Of a stretch of DNA of 64,000 nt, positions 51,394 through 59,744 are shown piece by piece. Source of the stretch: Nocardia sp. NBC_01730 (lineage in GTDB: Bacteria > Actinomycetota > Actinomycetes > Mycobacteriales > Mycobacteriaceae). Under the pieces are notes generated by a model. That model was not told the origin of the DNA and searched no databases. It saw only the letters and a list, made by a program, of their open reading frames with translations. The stretch covers positions 62,001 through 126,000 of the forward strand of contig NZ_CP109162.1 of the NCBI RefSeq assembly GCF_035920445.1, written 5' to 3'. Every line of letters begins with the position of its first letter. The first letter of the stretch is position 1. Made by a program: the position numbers and the translations under genes.

Positions 51394-51684
51394 GTCGCAG
51401 GTGAATGAGTGGCGCATGCTTGCGGCGCCTCGTCTTCAACGTGGCTTGCGCTTCGTACGGGGTCGTCGCTCCGCTGGTGCGTTCGCCGGGTCTGTCGAAC
51501 ATCGGTCCTCGCGGCGCAGGGTCGCATTCCAAGTTCCGCAGTCCGACTGCCTCTCCTACCCGCGAGCTCTCCTACCCGCGAGCGTGGGCGTGGGCGCGAC
51601 TGCCCTCGCCGCACTCGATGAATTCTCGGCACGAGGAACCGCAAACAGCTGGTGCGAAGACCGCCGAGATGCAACGCTGAAGCG

Positions 51685-53223
51685 GTGACACAACCTCCGG
51701 ATACCCAGGCAGTTCGGCCTGACCCGTCGGCCGACAAGCTGGACGCGGCCGTCTTCAAGGTGGCGGGCGTAGTCGTGCTCGGCGCGATCATGTCCATCCT
51801 CGACATCACCGTCGTCAGCGTCGCGATCCCCACCTTCCAGCGCGAGTTCGACACGAGCTACGCCATCGCGGCGTGGACGATGACGGGCTACACGCTGGCG
51901 CTGGCCAGCGTGATCCCGCTGACCGGCTGGGCCGCCGACCGTTTCGGCACCAAACGCCTGTACATCATGGCGTTGACCTTCTTCGTGCTCGGCTCGGTGC
52001 TGTGCAGCACGGCGTGGAACATCGAGTCGCTCATCGCGTTTCGCGTGATACAGGGCATCGGCGGCGGCATGCTCATGCCGCTCGGCATGACCATCATGAC
52101 GCACGCGGCGGGCCCGCAACGGGTTGGCCGGGTGATGGCGGTGCTTGGTGTTCCGATGCTGCTCGGCCCGATCGGCGGTCCCATCCTGGGCGGCTGGCTG
52201 ATCGAGAACTTCAGTTGGCACTGGATCTTCCTGATCAACGTGCCGATCGGCGCGGTCGCGCTGGTGCTCGCGGTCATCGTGTTCCCCGCCGACAAGCCAG
52301 AGCCGTCGGAATCGTTCGACTTCCTCGGAATGCTGCTGGCCTCACCCGGCCTCGCACTGTTCCTGTTCGGTGTCTCCTCCATCCCGGGCGAGGGGACGGT
52401 TGCGGCGGCGAAGGTACTGATTCCCGCGATTATCGGCGCACTGCTCATGATCGCGTTCGTGTTCCACGCGCTGCGCACCGAGCATCCGCTGATCGATCTG
52501 CACCTGTTCCGCAACCGCGCACTGACCTTCGCGGTGCTCACCATGGTGCTGTTCGCGGTCGCGTTCTTCGGCGCGGGTCTGCTACTGCCGACCTATCTGC
52601 AGCAGGTGCGCGGTGAATCGGCGCTGCAGGCCGGCCTGCTGATCGCGCCGCAGGGCTTGGGCGCGATGCTCACCATGCCGATCGCCGGTCGCCTGGTCGA
52701 CAAGATCGGTCCCGGCAAGATCGTGATCTTCGGTATAGCGCTGATCGCGATCGGTACGGCCTACTTCGTGCAGCTCGACGCGGACAGCTCCTACGTCCTC
52801 CTGCTCACCGCCCTGTTCGTGATGGGTATGGGCATGGGCTGCACGATGATGCCGATCATGACCGCCGCGATCCAGACCCTGACCCACCAGCAGGTCGCCC
52901 GTGGCTCGACGCTGATGAACATTGTCAACCAGACCGCGGGGTCGATCGGCACCGCGACGATGTCGGTCGTACTGACCAACCTGCTGAACAACGAGCCGCT
53001 CGCCCGCCCGGCGATCGCGGCGAACTTCGACCCCTCGCTGGCGAGCAAGCTGCCGCTGGGTGCGGTCGAAGCGGGTCTGCAGCAGGCCGCGCATGCGTTC
53101 AGTCACACCTACATCGTGGCGTTGGTGCTGATCGTGCTCACCTTGGTCCCCGCATTCTTCCTGCCGCGGACCAAGGCGAAGAACCCGGAGGCCGCCAACG
53201 CGGCGCCGGCGATACATGTGTAG
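51685..53223 (+). CDS. DHA2-family MFS multidrug exporter (EmrB/QacA-like)
   Basis: Fourteen hydrophobic helices in 512 residues. Diagnostic stretches are SILDITVVSVAIPTFQREFD (motif D1), WAADRFGTKRLYIMAL (motif A), RVIQGIGGGMLMPLGMTIM, GPILGGWLIENFSWHWIFLI (motif C region) and NQTAGSIGTATMSVVLTNLL. These proton-driven pumps export drugs or natural products. GTG 51685 fits the family N-terminus. It stands alone, without an adjacent same-strand regulator; the TetR gene at 54237 is 1 kb downstream and serves another pair. Confidence 0.92.
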   Translation: MTQPPDTQAVRPDPSADKLDAAVFKVAGVVVLGAIMSILDITVVSVAIPTFQREFDTSYAIAAWTMTGYTLALASVIPLTGWAADRFGTKRLYIMALTFFVLGSVLCSTAWNIESLIAFRVIQGIGGGMLMPLGMTIMTHAAGPQRVGRVMAVLGVPMLLGPIGGPILGGWLIENFSWHWIFLINVPIGAVALVLAVIVFPADKPEPSESFDFLGMLLASPGLALFLFGVSSIPGEGTVAAAKVLIPAIIGALLMIAFVFHALRTEHPLIDLHLFRNRALTFAVLTMVLFAVAFFGAGLLLPTYLQQVRGESALQAGLLIAPQGLGAMLTMPIAGRLVDKIGPGKIVIFGIALIAIGTAYFVQLDADSSYVLLLTALFVMGMGMGCTMMPIMTAAIQTLTHQQVARGSTLMNIVNQTAGSIGTATMSVVLTNLLNNEPLARPAIAANFDPSLASKLPLGAVEAGLQQAAHAFSHTYIVALVLIVLTLVPAFFLPRTKAKNPEAANAAPAIHV

Positions 53224-53426
53224 TTCCGTGGCGTTCCGGGTCTGTCAGTCGAATGCGAACCGGTGCGCATGATGCCTCGTTCATCGGTCGATAACTCGCC
53301 CGTCGGCCCACTCCGACGCGGCAAGTGACCTGCGACGACGACTTTCCGGGTCGCGGCAGGCTCGGCTCGGAGAACGTCGTCGACGGCGTGCGGCGGGCGT
53401 TTTTCGGTCGCATATCGTCTCAGGGA

Positions 53427-54212
53427 TCAGGAACGTGCCTCGTCCAGGAAGCTCAGGACGACCGGGCTCGCGAGGGCGCGGAATTCGTCGAAGTATGCGT
53501 GCCTGGCGCCGGGGATGAGGTGCAGTCGCGCGCCGGGGATGCGTTCGACCAGCAGGGGAGCATTCGCGGTCGGATTGAACCTGTCTTCGGTGCCGTGCAC
53601 TACCAGCGTGGGAATTCGGATATCCGGCAACACATCCCAGGCATCGTGCTTGTTGCTGGCGTAGAGGTGCCTGCGTTTCGCGTAGGCGGGCATGGTGGGA
53701 TCGCCGAGCGTGTTGTGCGGTCCGGACGTGGTCTTCGGCCACGCCGGGCTGTACATCAGTTCCAGCAGAGCCTGTCGCGCGGCGGACGGATCCGGCTGCG
53801 CGAGCGACCTCCTGATCTCAGGCCCGCGCTCGATGCTGTGCCTGCCGCCGGGGGAGGTGCAGCCGAGCACCAGGGTGTGCACCCGATCCGGTTGGCGGGC
53901 CGCGAGCCATTGGGCCACACGTCCGCCCATGGATGTGCCATAGACGGCCGCTCGCTCGACGCCTATCTCGTCGAGCACCGCGACGACATCGTCGGCAAAT
54001 TCCTTTGTGCTGTAGACCTCGTCGGGCTTGTCGCTGTCCCCGGTGCCGCGCCAGTCGAGCGTGATCGTGCGGTGCTCGGCCCGGAAGTCGTCGCGAATGC
54101 CATCCCACCAGTGGTGGTTGTTGGCCTGCCCGGCGAGCAGGACGAGCGGCTCGCCCGCGCCCGCGATCTGATAGGCGAGGCGAACCCCGTCGGAAGCCTT
54201 GGCGAATGGCAC
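53427..54212 (-). CDS. Alpha/beta hydrolase
   Basis: The 261-residue product has the full catalytic set: nucleophile Ser in AVYGTSMGGRVAQ, Asp in VHGTEDRFNP and His in PGARHAYFD, with the oxyanion region VLLAGQANNHHWWDGI near the N-terminus. Esterase or C-C hydrolase type; substrate unknown. GTG 54212 has AGAAAGG upstream. It lies 24 bases after the TetR gene on the same strand, so they form an operon. Confidence 0.9.
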   Translation of the reverse strand: MPFAKASDGVRLAYQIAGAGEPLVLLAGQANNHHWWDGIRDDFRAEHRTITLDWRGTGDSDKPDEVYSTKEFADDVVAVLDEIGVERAAVYGTSMGGRVAQWLAARQPDRVHTLVLGCTSPGGRHSIERGPEIRRSLAQPDPSAARQALLELMYSPAWPKTTSGPHNTLGDPTMPAYAKRRHLYASNKHDAWDVLPDIRIPTLVVHGTEDRFNPTANAPLLVERIPGARLHLIPGARHAYFDEFRALASPVVLSFLDEARS

Positions 54213-54236
54213 GGTATGCGCAATCCTTTCTGCGGG

Positions 54237-54788
54237 TCAGCTGGTCCGGAGGCCGTCGAGCACGAAATTCAGGCATCGGCGCCATGCGATAGGGCCGGTG
54301 GCCTCGCCGAGCAGCGATAGCGCCCACAGGAGGTTGACGACGTCCTCGTCGCTCGCGTCGGCCCGCACCGCGCCCGCCTGCCTGGCGCGTTCGAGAACCG
54401 CTGACAGCTGCGACATGCCACGATGGCACGCCTCGACCAGCTGGGCTGCTGCGGGATGGTCGCCGGTCAACGCCTCGAGCAGTCCGCGATCGGCGGTCAG
54501 CCGGTCGAGCAGATCGCCAACGAACCCGGTGAACGCCACCCACGCGTCCGGCTCGGTCGCCGCTCGCGCGGCGATCTCGTCCAACGCCGCCACCCGCGGC
54601 GGGATCAGCGCGTCGATCAGTGTGTCGCGGGTCGGGAAATGGTTGTACAGCGTCCCGATGCTGACCTCCGCGCGCCGCGCGACCTCTTCCAGGGAGCCGT
54701 CGAGGCCCTGCTCGGTGAACACGTCGGCCGCCTCCCGCAACAGCTTCTCGCGATTGCGGGCCGCGTCCCGGCGCAGCGGTCTGGTCAT
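54237..54788 (-). CDS. TetR-family regulator of the SDR/hydrolase pair
   Basis: The N-terminal domain reads LRRDAARNREKLLREAADVF, EEVARRAEVSIGTLYNHFP and TRDTLIDALI, a clear TetR DNA-binding fold, followed by a TetR_C helical domain. ATG 54788 begins 16 bases from the dyad at 54804. It is divergent from the SDR gene and upstream of the hydrolase, so it probably controls both. Confidence 0.92.
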   Translation of the reverse strand: MTRPLRRDAARNREKLLREAADVFTEQGLDGSLEEVARRAEVSIGTLYNHFPTRDTLIDALIPPRVAALDEIAARAATEPDAWVAFTGFVGDLLDRLTADRGLLEALTGDHPAAAQLVEACHRGMSQLSAVLERARQAGAVRADASDEDVVNLLWALSLLGEATGPIAWRRCLNFVLDGLRTS

Positions 54789-54803
54789 GGCGACATTCTA
54801 CAA

Positions 54804-54862
54804 AATCTGAGGGGCACCTCGAATTCGTGCTACCGTACATAAATCGAGGACCCCCTCAAATT
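54804..54862. promoter_or_regulatory. Large dyad between TetR and SDR genes
   Basis: The 19-base arms 54804-54822 (AATCTGAGGGGCACCTCGA) and 54844-54862 are inverted copies matching at 16 of 19 positions, with 21 bases between. Each arm could be one TetR dimer site, or the arms could form one looped operator. The right arm ends 12 bases before the SDR start. Confidence 0.65.
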
Positions 54863-54873
54863 ATTGGAGAATA

Positions 54874-55593
54874 ATGGTGGACAGCAAAACTGCCCTGATC
54901 GTCGGCGTCGGCCCCGGTCTCGGAATGTCGATGGCACGGCGCTTCGGCCGCGAAGGCTTCCGCGTGGCGCTCGTCTCGCGCAGCGATACCAGGCACGGTG
55001 CGTATCTCGCGGATCTCGCGTTGCGCGGCATCGACGCCAGCGCCCACGTAGCCGACGTCACCGACCGATCACGCCTGAGTGCGATACTCGGCGAGATCCG
55101 CCGCGACGGCGACGTCGCCGTGGCGTACTACGGCCCCGGCCCGGCTCAGCAGCCCGTAGCGATCACCGAAATCGACGTCGCGACAGCGCAATCCGCGTTC
55201 GACTGGGTCTGGCCTGCAATCGATGTGGTGCGCGCAGCGCTGCCCGGCATGCTCGACCGCGGTGACGGCGCACTGCTTTTCGCGGGCGGCCTGTCCAGCG
55301 TCCGCCCGATGCCGATGCTCGGGCACCTCGCGCTGGCGACCGCAGCCCTGCGCAATTACGCTCTCACCCTCAATGCGGCCCTGGCCGAACGCAATGTCTA
55401 CGCGGGCACCCTCACCATCGGCGGCCTCGTCGAACGCGGCGACATCCACGCCATGGTCACCGCCGACCCGGCCCGCTTCGGCAGCCCCGAAGGCCACACC
55501 CTGGACCCCGATCGCCTGGCCGACACCGCCTGGGACATGTATCGCGACCGCGACCACGCCGAGGAAGTCTTCGATGCCTTCGGTAGATCGTGA
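54874..55593 (+). CDS. Short-chain dehydrogenase/reductase-like protein
   Basis: A Rossmann N-terminus with the cofactor loop ALIVGVGPGLGMSMARRFG, ALVSRSD, and AHVADVTDRSRL gives the SDR fold. The usual Tyr-x-x-x-Lys catalytic pair is not apparent: the corresponding region reads MLGHLALATAALRNYALTLN, so activity may be altered or the protein may be a non-catalytic or atypical SDR. ATG 54874 follows TTGGAGA. It is under the dyad at 54804-54862, opposite the TetR-hydrolase operon. Confidence 0.82.
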   Translation: MVDSKTALIVGVGPGLGMSMARRFGREGFRVALVSRSDTRHGAYLADLALRGIDASAHVADVTDRSRLSAILGEIRRDGDVAVAYYGPGPAQQPVAITEIDVATAQSAFDWVWPAIDVVRAALPGMLDRGDGALLFAGGLSSVRPMPMLGHLALATAALRNYALTLNAALAERNVYAGTLTIGGLVERGDIHAMVTADPARFGSPEGHTLDPDRLADTAWDMYRDRDHAEEVFDAFGRS

Positions 55594-55740
55594 GGCGCTC
55601 GGGCAGCGGCTGCCGCGAGATCCGGCGAGACGCCGGGCTCACCAGCCGCCGGCTCGCGAAATCGGAGGCCAGGCACCAGTCCGAGGTCTCGAAGATCGAG
55701 CATGGGAAGACGAAGCCGTCCGATCATGGCATTCGCGTAG
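55575..55740 (+). pseudogene. Remnant of an XRE-family (HTH) regulator
   Basis: Two frames combine into the start of an actinobacterial XRE protein of the DUF5753-associated type: EALGQRL in one frame, then after a single-base shift near 55606 EIRRDAGLTSRRLAKSEARH and SEVSKIEHGKTKPSDHGIR. The sequence stops matching after about 50 residues (TAG at 55738 in one frame). The ligand/effector domain is missing. Confidence 0.55.
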
Positions 55741-55908
55741 CCGCCACACCGAGCGCGCAGGTCGGATCCCGATCTCATGGCTACTCCCAGGGATGGCGGC
55801 GCATCCTCGATCACGACGGCCGGGGACGACGCGGTAAGGAATGATCGGGCAACTGGATCGGCTCTCGCGGTGTCGGGCCTGCCGCATAGCGGATCTCGGG
55901 GCAGGAAC

Positions 55909-56340
55909 TCAGGCGTAGAGGGCGACGAAGCGGTCGAGGGAACGTTCGATGTCACCTTTGACCGCGCGGGCGACCCCGGAGCCGATCGGGCCGAACAGCG
56001 GCTTGCCGCCCAGTTCGATGTCGACGGTGACCTGGGAGCCGGAGCCTTTCGGGGCGACGAGAAGTTGCAGGCCCAGTTTGGTGCCACCCTTGCCCGCGCC
56101 GGTCAAGTGCAGGCGGCGCGGCGGTTCGGCGGCCTGCACGGTCCAGGACACCCGATTGCGCAGGCCCTTCACGGAAGCGATGCCGACCAGCTCGGTGCCG
56201 ACGGTCAGCTCGGCGGGGATGGGACCGCGCCACGCTTCGTGCATGGTCAGCCATTTGTCGAGTTCGGCGAGGTTGGAGGTGTGCGACCAGGCATCCTCGG
56301 GGGAGATCGGGACGTCGACGGAGACCCTCAGCTTTGCCAT
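55909..56340 (-). CDS. SRPBCC-family (polyketide cyclase/START-like) protein
   Basis: The 143-residue product begins MAKLRVSVDVPISPEDAWSH, with NLAELDKWLTMHEAWRG following, as in the actinobacterial type II toxin/START-like SRPBCC proteins. A helix-grip fold with a hydrophobic ligand cavity is expected. ATG 56340 fits the family start. It is single and convergent with the XRE remnant. Ligand and role are unknown. Confidence 0.85.
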   Translation of the reverse strand: MAKLRVSVDVPISPEDAWSHTSNLAELDKWLTMHEAWRGPIPAELTVGTELVGIASVKGLRNRVSWTVQAAEPPRRLHLTGAGKGGTKLGLQLLVAPKGSGSQVTVDIELGGKPLFGPIGSGVARAVKGDIERSLDRFVALYA

Positions 56341-56864
56341 GGGCGCATGGTATCCGGTACCGGCGGTCCCTTCGATGTGCGGGCGGACGGATGTGATCGT
56401 GCCGAGAATGGAGTCGGCCGACGGTATTCGAGTGATAGGCCCGACGCGTTGGACCGTCTCGTCGGGCACCTGCGGAGGCAATCGAATCCATGCGCCGTCA
56501 AGACTCGTTGATAGATCGGTGAACGCCCATTCTGCCTGGGACTTCCCTTGTCGAGGACGTCGGCGCGTGCGGGTGCGGCACCACCTCGGTCGGTGCCCGT
56601 TCGCGCTCCTGACCCTCGCGTAGAGCGACCGGTGATCGGATTCCATTGCAACCCAACATTATTGCGCATTCAGGCCGAGACCTGCGGTGCCGGTCGTCTC
56701 AGTTCGGGGAAGCGTAAAAGTGTCGGTGGGATCGGGAGAGACTTCGTTGAAATACTGCTAATGTGCGAATGGTCGGGTTCTGGTAACCGTTCGGACACAG
56801 TCCGTTCGGTGGGCGATTCAACGCGTAATCGTCTGCCCTGCGGGCACAGTGCGGTAGGCGCGCG
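56341..56864. other. No gene recognised; promoter region of the conservon
   Basis: Divergent space between the SRPBCC gene and cvnA. The part around 56720-56800 is A+T-richer and is the likely promoter zone, but I see no single convincing -35/-10 pair and no long repeat. Confidence 0.45.
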
Positions 56865-58388
56865 GTGAGTGCCGACGCGGGGTTCTGGTCCTCCGACACG
56901 GACCCGACCGACCCGGTCAGTCCATGGTCGGTAGGCGAGGGAAGGCGAGCGAAGCAGGATGGCAGAGAGCCGATTCCTCGAGACATGTCAACGACGAAAG
57001 AACTGATGAATCAAGATATCGCCGTGGTGCTTTCATGGATCCTCGCCGCCGCTCTGGTGATCGCCGTAGCGGGGGCGTTATATGCAGTGCAGTACGCCAA
57101 CGGACAGCGAGACCGGGTCGAGGCTCTAACCAGGGAACAGCGCGCAACGGAGGACACGCTGGAGCGGTTCGCCGCCACCACGCTGCCCGCGGTGGCCGAA
57201 TCGATCCGCCGGTTCGAGTCGCAGGTGCCTCCGGTCGAAGTGCAGGCGGGCATGGAGAATTCGCGGCTCGCACAGTGCCTGCGCTGGATCTCCGAGCGGT
57301 ACGCCGACGATCTGAGCCTGATGCGCTCGGAGACCAGGGAACAGACCAACAACGAAGCGCACCAGGCGATCAAGGCCGCCGAGGAGGCCGCGCGCACCGA
57401 GGTGTCCTCGGCGTCGCGCCAGGCGACCAGCGCCGCGGTCCGCTCGTTCGGTACCTCCGTGGTCAGCCTCGGCGCCGACGTCAGCCAGGTGGTGAGCGCC
57501 GCGTTGCGCGAACACCGCGACGACGAGGTCTACGCGACCCTCACCCGCATCGACCACACCATCCAGCAGATGATCCGCCAGGCGCAGGCGTTCGTCATTG
57601 TGTGTGGTGGCTTGCCCGGTCGGCGCTGGCCGCAGCAATCGCTCACCGACGTCGTCGGCGGCGCAACCGGCCGCGTTCGTGATTACCTGCGCGTGCGCTC
57701 CGGCCAGCTGGACCGGATCGTCATCAGCCGGGCCGTGGAACCGCTCGTACATACGCTGGCCACTCTGCTCGACAATGCGCTGCGCTATTCTCCGCCGATG
57801 TCTTTCGTGGACGTCAGCTTCCAGGAGGGCCACCACGGAGTCACCGTCATCATCGATGACGCGGGCGTGCGGATGAACGCCGAGCAGATGGAAGACGCTC
57901 GGCAGGTGCTCGCGAACGAGCGCCCGGTCGACATCCACCAGCTCGGTCCCGCGCCCAAGGTCGGATTTCCCGGTATCGCCGCGCTGGCCCGCCGCTACGG
58001 CTTCACCGTGTACATCGACGGTCCCAACGTCTACGGCGGCATGCGTGCGATGGTGTACGTCCCCGAGTCCCTGCTGGTCGCCCCGCAGAATGTCGAACCG
58101 TCTGTCGAAGCCGCCAGTCCCGCACAGCCCGAGCCGGAGCCGGTATCGGTGCTGGCCGGAGTGAACGAGCAGCCGAGGGAGGATGAGCGGTCCACCGTGC
58201 ACGAGATTACCAGCGGCGGCCTACCCAAGCGGCGGCGCCGAACTGTCATGTCGGTGTCCGAATCGGCACCGGGGGAACCGCGCACCGAAACCGGACTCGC
58301 CCGCCCTGATATCGCGGCCGCGTGGCAGAGCGGCTCCCAGAGCGGCCGTGCCGCCGCAACAGATCACACCGAAGGGATGACATCCTGA
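56865..58388 (+). CDS. cvnA: Conservon histidine-kinase-like membrane protein CvnA
   Basis: A single membrane helix (about residues 53-75, VVLSWILAAALVIAVAGALY), a short extracytoplasmic or coiled segment, and a GHKL ATPase domain: N-box LATLLDNALRYSPP, G1-like VIIDDAGVRM and G2-like GFPGIAALARRYG. I find no canonical phosphoacceptor His box. The C-terminal about 100 residues are a disordered Pro/Glu-rich tail. GTG 56865 gives the longest frame; ATG 56985 (MSTTKELM) is a reasonable alternative. The gene starts the five-part conservon, in which CvnA, B, C and D form a membrane-associated complex resembling a G-protein-coupled regulator. Confidence 0.92.
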   Translation: MSADAGFWSSDTDPTDPVSPWSVGEGRRAKQDGREPIPRDMSTTKELMNQDIAVVLSWILAAALVIAVAGALYAVQYANGQRDRVEALTREQRATEDTLERFAATTLPAVAESIRRFESQVPPVEVQAGMENSRLAQCLRWISERYADDLSLMRSETREQTNNEAHQAIKAAEEAARTEVSSASRQATSAAVRSFGTSVVSLGADVSQVVSAALREHRDDEVYATLTRIDHTIQQMIRQAQAFVIVCGGLPGRRWPQQSLTDVVGGATGRVRDYLRVRSGQLDRIVISRAVEPLVHTLATLLDNALRYSPPMSFVDVSFQEGHHGVTVIIDDAGVRMNAEQMEDARQVLANERPVDIHQLGPAPKVGFPGIAALARRYGFTVYIDGPNVYGGMRAMVYVPESLLVAPQNVEPSVEAASPAQPEPEPVSVLAGVNEQPREDERSTVHEITSGGLPKRRRRTVMSVSESAPGEPRTETGLARPDIAAAWQSGSQSGRAAATDHTEGMTS

Positions 58389-58813
58389 TGAGCACACCGG
58401 TGACCGACAGCAACAACAAACTGGGCTGGCTACTCGAGGACCTCAGTATTCCCGGTGTCCGGTTCTCGGTCCTGCTGTCGGAGGACGGTCTGCGGATCGC
58501 GCACTCGAGCGGCATCAGCAAGGACGATGCCGAGCGGTTCGCCGCGGCGGCCTCGGGACTGCGGTCGCTCGGCAAGGCGCTCGGTGAGTTCTGCGGCGGC
58601 GCGAACAACGGTGTGCGGCAGAACATGACCGAGTACGACCAGGGAATGATCCTCATCACCGCCGCGGGTGAGGGTGCGTTACTCGGCGTCGCCACCACCA
58701 CCGATATCGATGTGGGTCTCGTCGCGCATCGGATGAACGAGCTTGCCTCGCGGGTCGGGCGCGAACTCGGCAGCCAGCCCCGCAGGAGGCCCGACGGCAG
58801 CGAAGTGCCATGA
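58388..58813 (+). CDS. cvnB: Conservon roadblock/LC7 protein CvnB
   Basis: The 141-residue protein has the roadblock/longin-like pattern: LGWLLEDLSIPGVRFSVLLS, DGLRIAHSSGISKDDAERFA and MILITAAGEGALLGVATTTD. CvnB-type proteins act as partners of the CvnD GTPase. ATG 58388 overlaps the TGA of cvnA by one base, and the 3' end overlaps cvnC by 4 bases, so the genes are translationally coupled. Confidence 0.95.
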   Translation: MSTPVTDSNNKLGWLLEDLSIPGVRFSVLLSEDGLRIAHSSGISKDDAERFAAAASGLRSLGKALGEFCGGANNGVRQNMTEYDQGMILITAAGEGALLGVATTTDIDVGLVAHRMNELASRVGRELGSQPRRRPDGSEVP

Positions 58814-59154
58814 CGAGGTCCCGGCGTGATCCCGATCTGGTGCGCGCCTACGTGCGCACCGGGGGACGTTCGCGTCCCACTCGCGAACTGGACCTGGTCA
58901 CCTTGGCCGTTGCCGCCAAGGATCCGGCGCCCGGTGCGAGCCCCGACGCCCGCCGGGTCCTGACGCTGTGCCGCAGTGCCCTGTCGATCGCCGAGATCGC
59001 CGCCTATCTCGACCTGCCGCCGTCCGTCGTGAAGATCATCGTGGCCGACCTCCTCGACAGCGACCATATGGTCATCCCAACCCCGGCCGAAAACCTGCCG
59101 GAGATCGCCCTGCTGGAGGAGGTACTCAATGGGCTCCGTGCTCTCGCGGTCTGA
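58810..59154 (+). CDS. cvnC: Conservon DUF742 protein CvnC
   Basis: The 114-residue product is a DUF742 protein with a winged-helix-like centre (ALSIAEIAAYLDLPPSVVKI, IVADLLDSDHMVIP). It starts at ATG 58810 within the end of cvnB and overlaps cvnD by 26 bases. Its partner role follows from the conserved cvn gene order. The N-terminus RSRRDPDLVRAYVRTGGRSR is typical. Confidence 0.95.
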   Translation: MTRSRRDPDLVRAYVRTGGRSRPTRELDLVTLAVAAKDPAPGASPDARRVLTLCRSALSIAEIAAYLDLPPSVVKIIVADLLDSDHMVIPTPAENLPEIALLEEVLNGLRALAV

Positions 59155-59734
59155 CAACGCCGTCGATTACGTGCCCGACACCGTGGTCCGGTCGGTGAAG
59201 CTGCTCGTCGCAGGCAACTTCGGTGTCGGAAAGACCACGTTCGTCAACAGCGTCTCGGAGATCAGGCCGCTCCGCACCGAAGAGACCATCACCGAGGCCA
59301 GCGTCGGTGTCGACGACATGGCCGGTTTGCCCGGCAAATCGGAGACGACCGTCGCCATGGACTTCGGCCGCATCACACTCAGCCCGCAACTGGCGCTCTA
59401 CCTGTTCGGCACACCCGGGCAGAAGCGTTTCGTTCCGCTGTGGGAGGAGTTGGCCCGCGGCGCGCTCGGCGCGCTGGTGCTGGTCGACACCCGGCGTATC
59501 GAGAAGTCGGACGAGGTTCTGTCGGTGCTCGAGCAACGTGGCGTGCCGTATTCCGTCGCCGTCAACCAGTTCGAGGGTGCCAGGCGTTACGGCCTCGACG
59601 AAGTCCGCGACGCGCTCGACCTGGAACCCGACACACCGCTGACCACACTCGACGCGCGTGACCGCGGCACGTGTCTGCGCTCACTGATCACACTCGTCGA
59701 ATTCTTGTTCCATCGTCTGGAGTCACGTCTTTGA
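59129..59734 (+). CDS. cvnD: Conservon small GTPase CvnD
   Basis: The 201-residue GTPase has the P-loop GNFGVGKTTFV, switch/G3 region YLFGTPGQKRF and a G4-like VAVNQFEG in place of NKxD, as in other conservon and MglA-like GTPases. It presumably cycles with CvnB as effector or regulator. ATG 59129 lies inside cvnC. Its TGA overlaps the TTG start of the first P450 (TTGA), continuing the coupled operon. Confidence 0.95.
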   Translation: MGSVLSRSDNAVDYVPDTVVRSVKLLVAGNFGVGKTTFVNSVSEIRPLRTEETITEASVGVDDMAGLPGKSETTVAMDFGRITLSPQLALYLFGTPGQKRFVPLWEELARGALGALVLVDTRRIEKSDEVLSVLEQRGVPYSVAVNQFEGARRYGLDEVRDALDLEPDTPLTTLDARDRGTCLRSLITLVEFLFHRLESRL

Positions 59735-59744
59735 CCACGCCACA
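59717..59744 (+). repeat. 28-base direct repeat, copy 1 (end of cvnD / start of P450)
   Basis: The 28 bases starting CTGGAGTCACGTC and ending CCACGCCACA are identical to 62404-62431. Here they cover the last codons of cvnD and the first codons of the first P450. Confidence 0.9.

Noticed and set aside
51556..53217. Minus frames opposite the DHA2 exporter
   Set aside because: Arg/His/Gln-rich shadow translations typical of high-GC antisense frames.
57126..58202. 358-codon minus frame opposite cvnA
   Set aside because: Shadow of a well-supported conservon gene.
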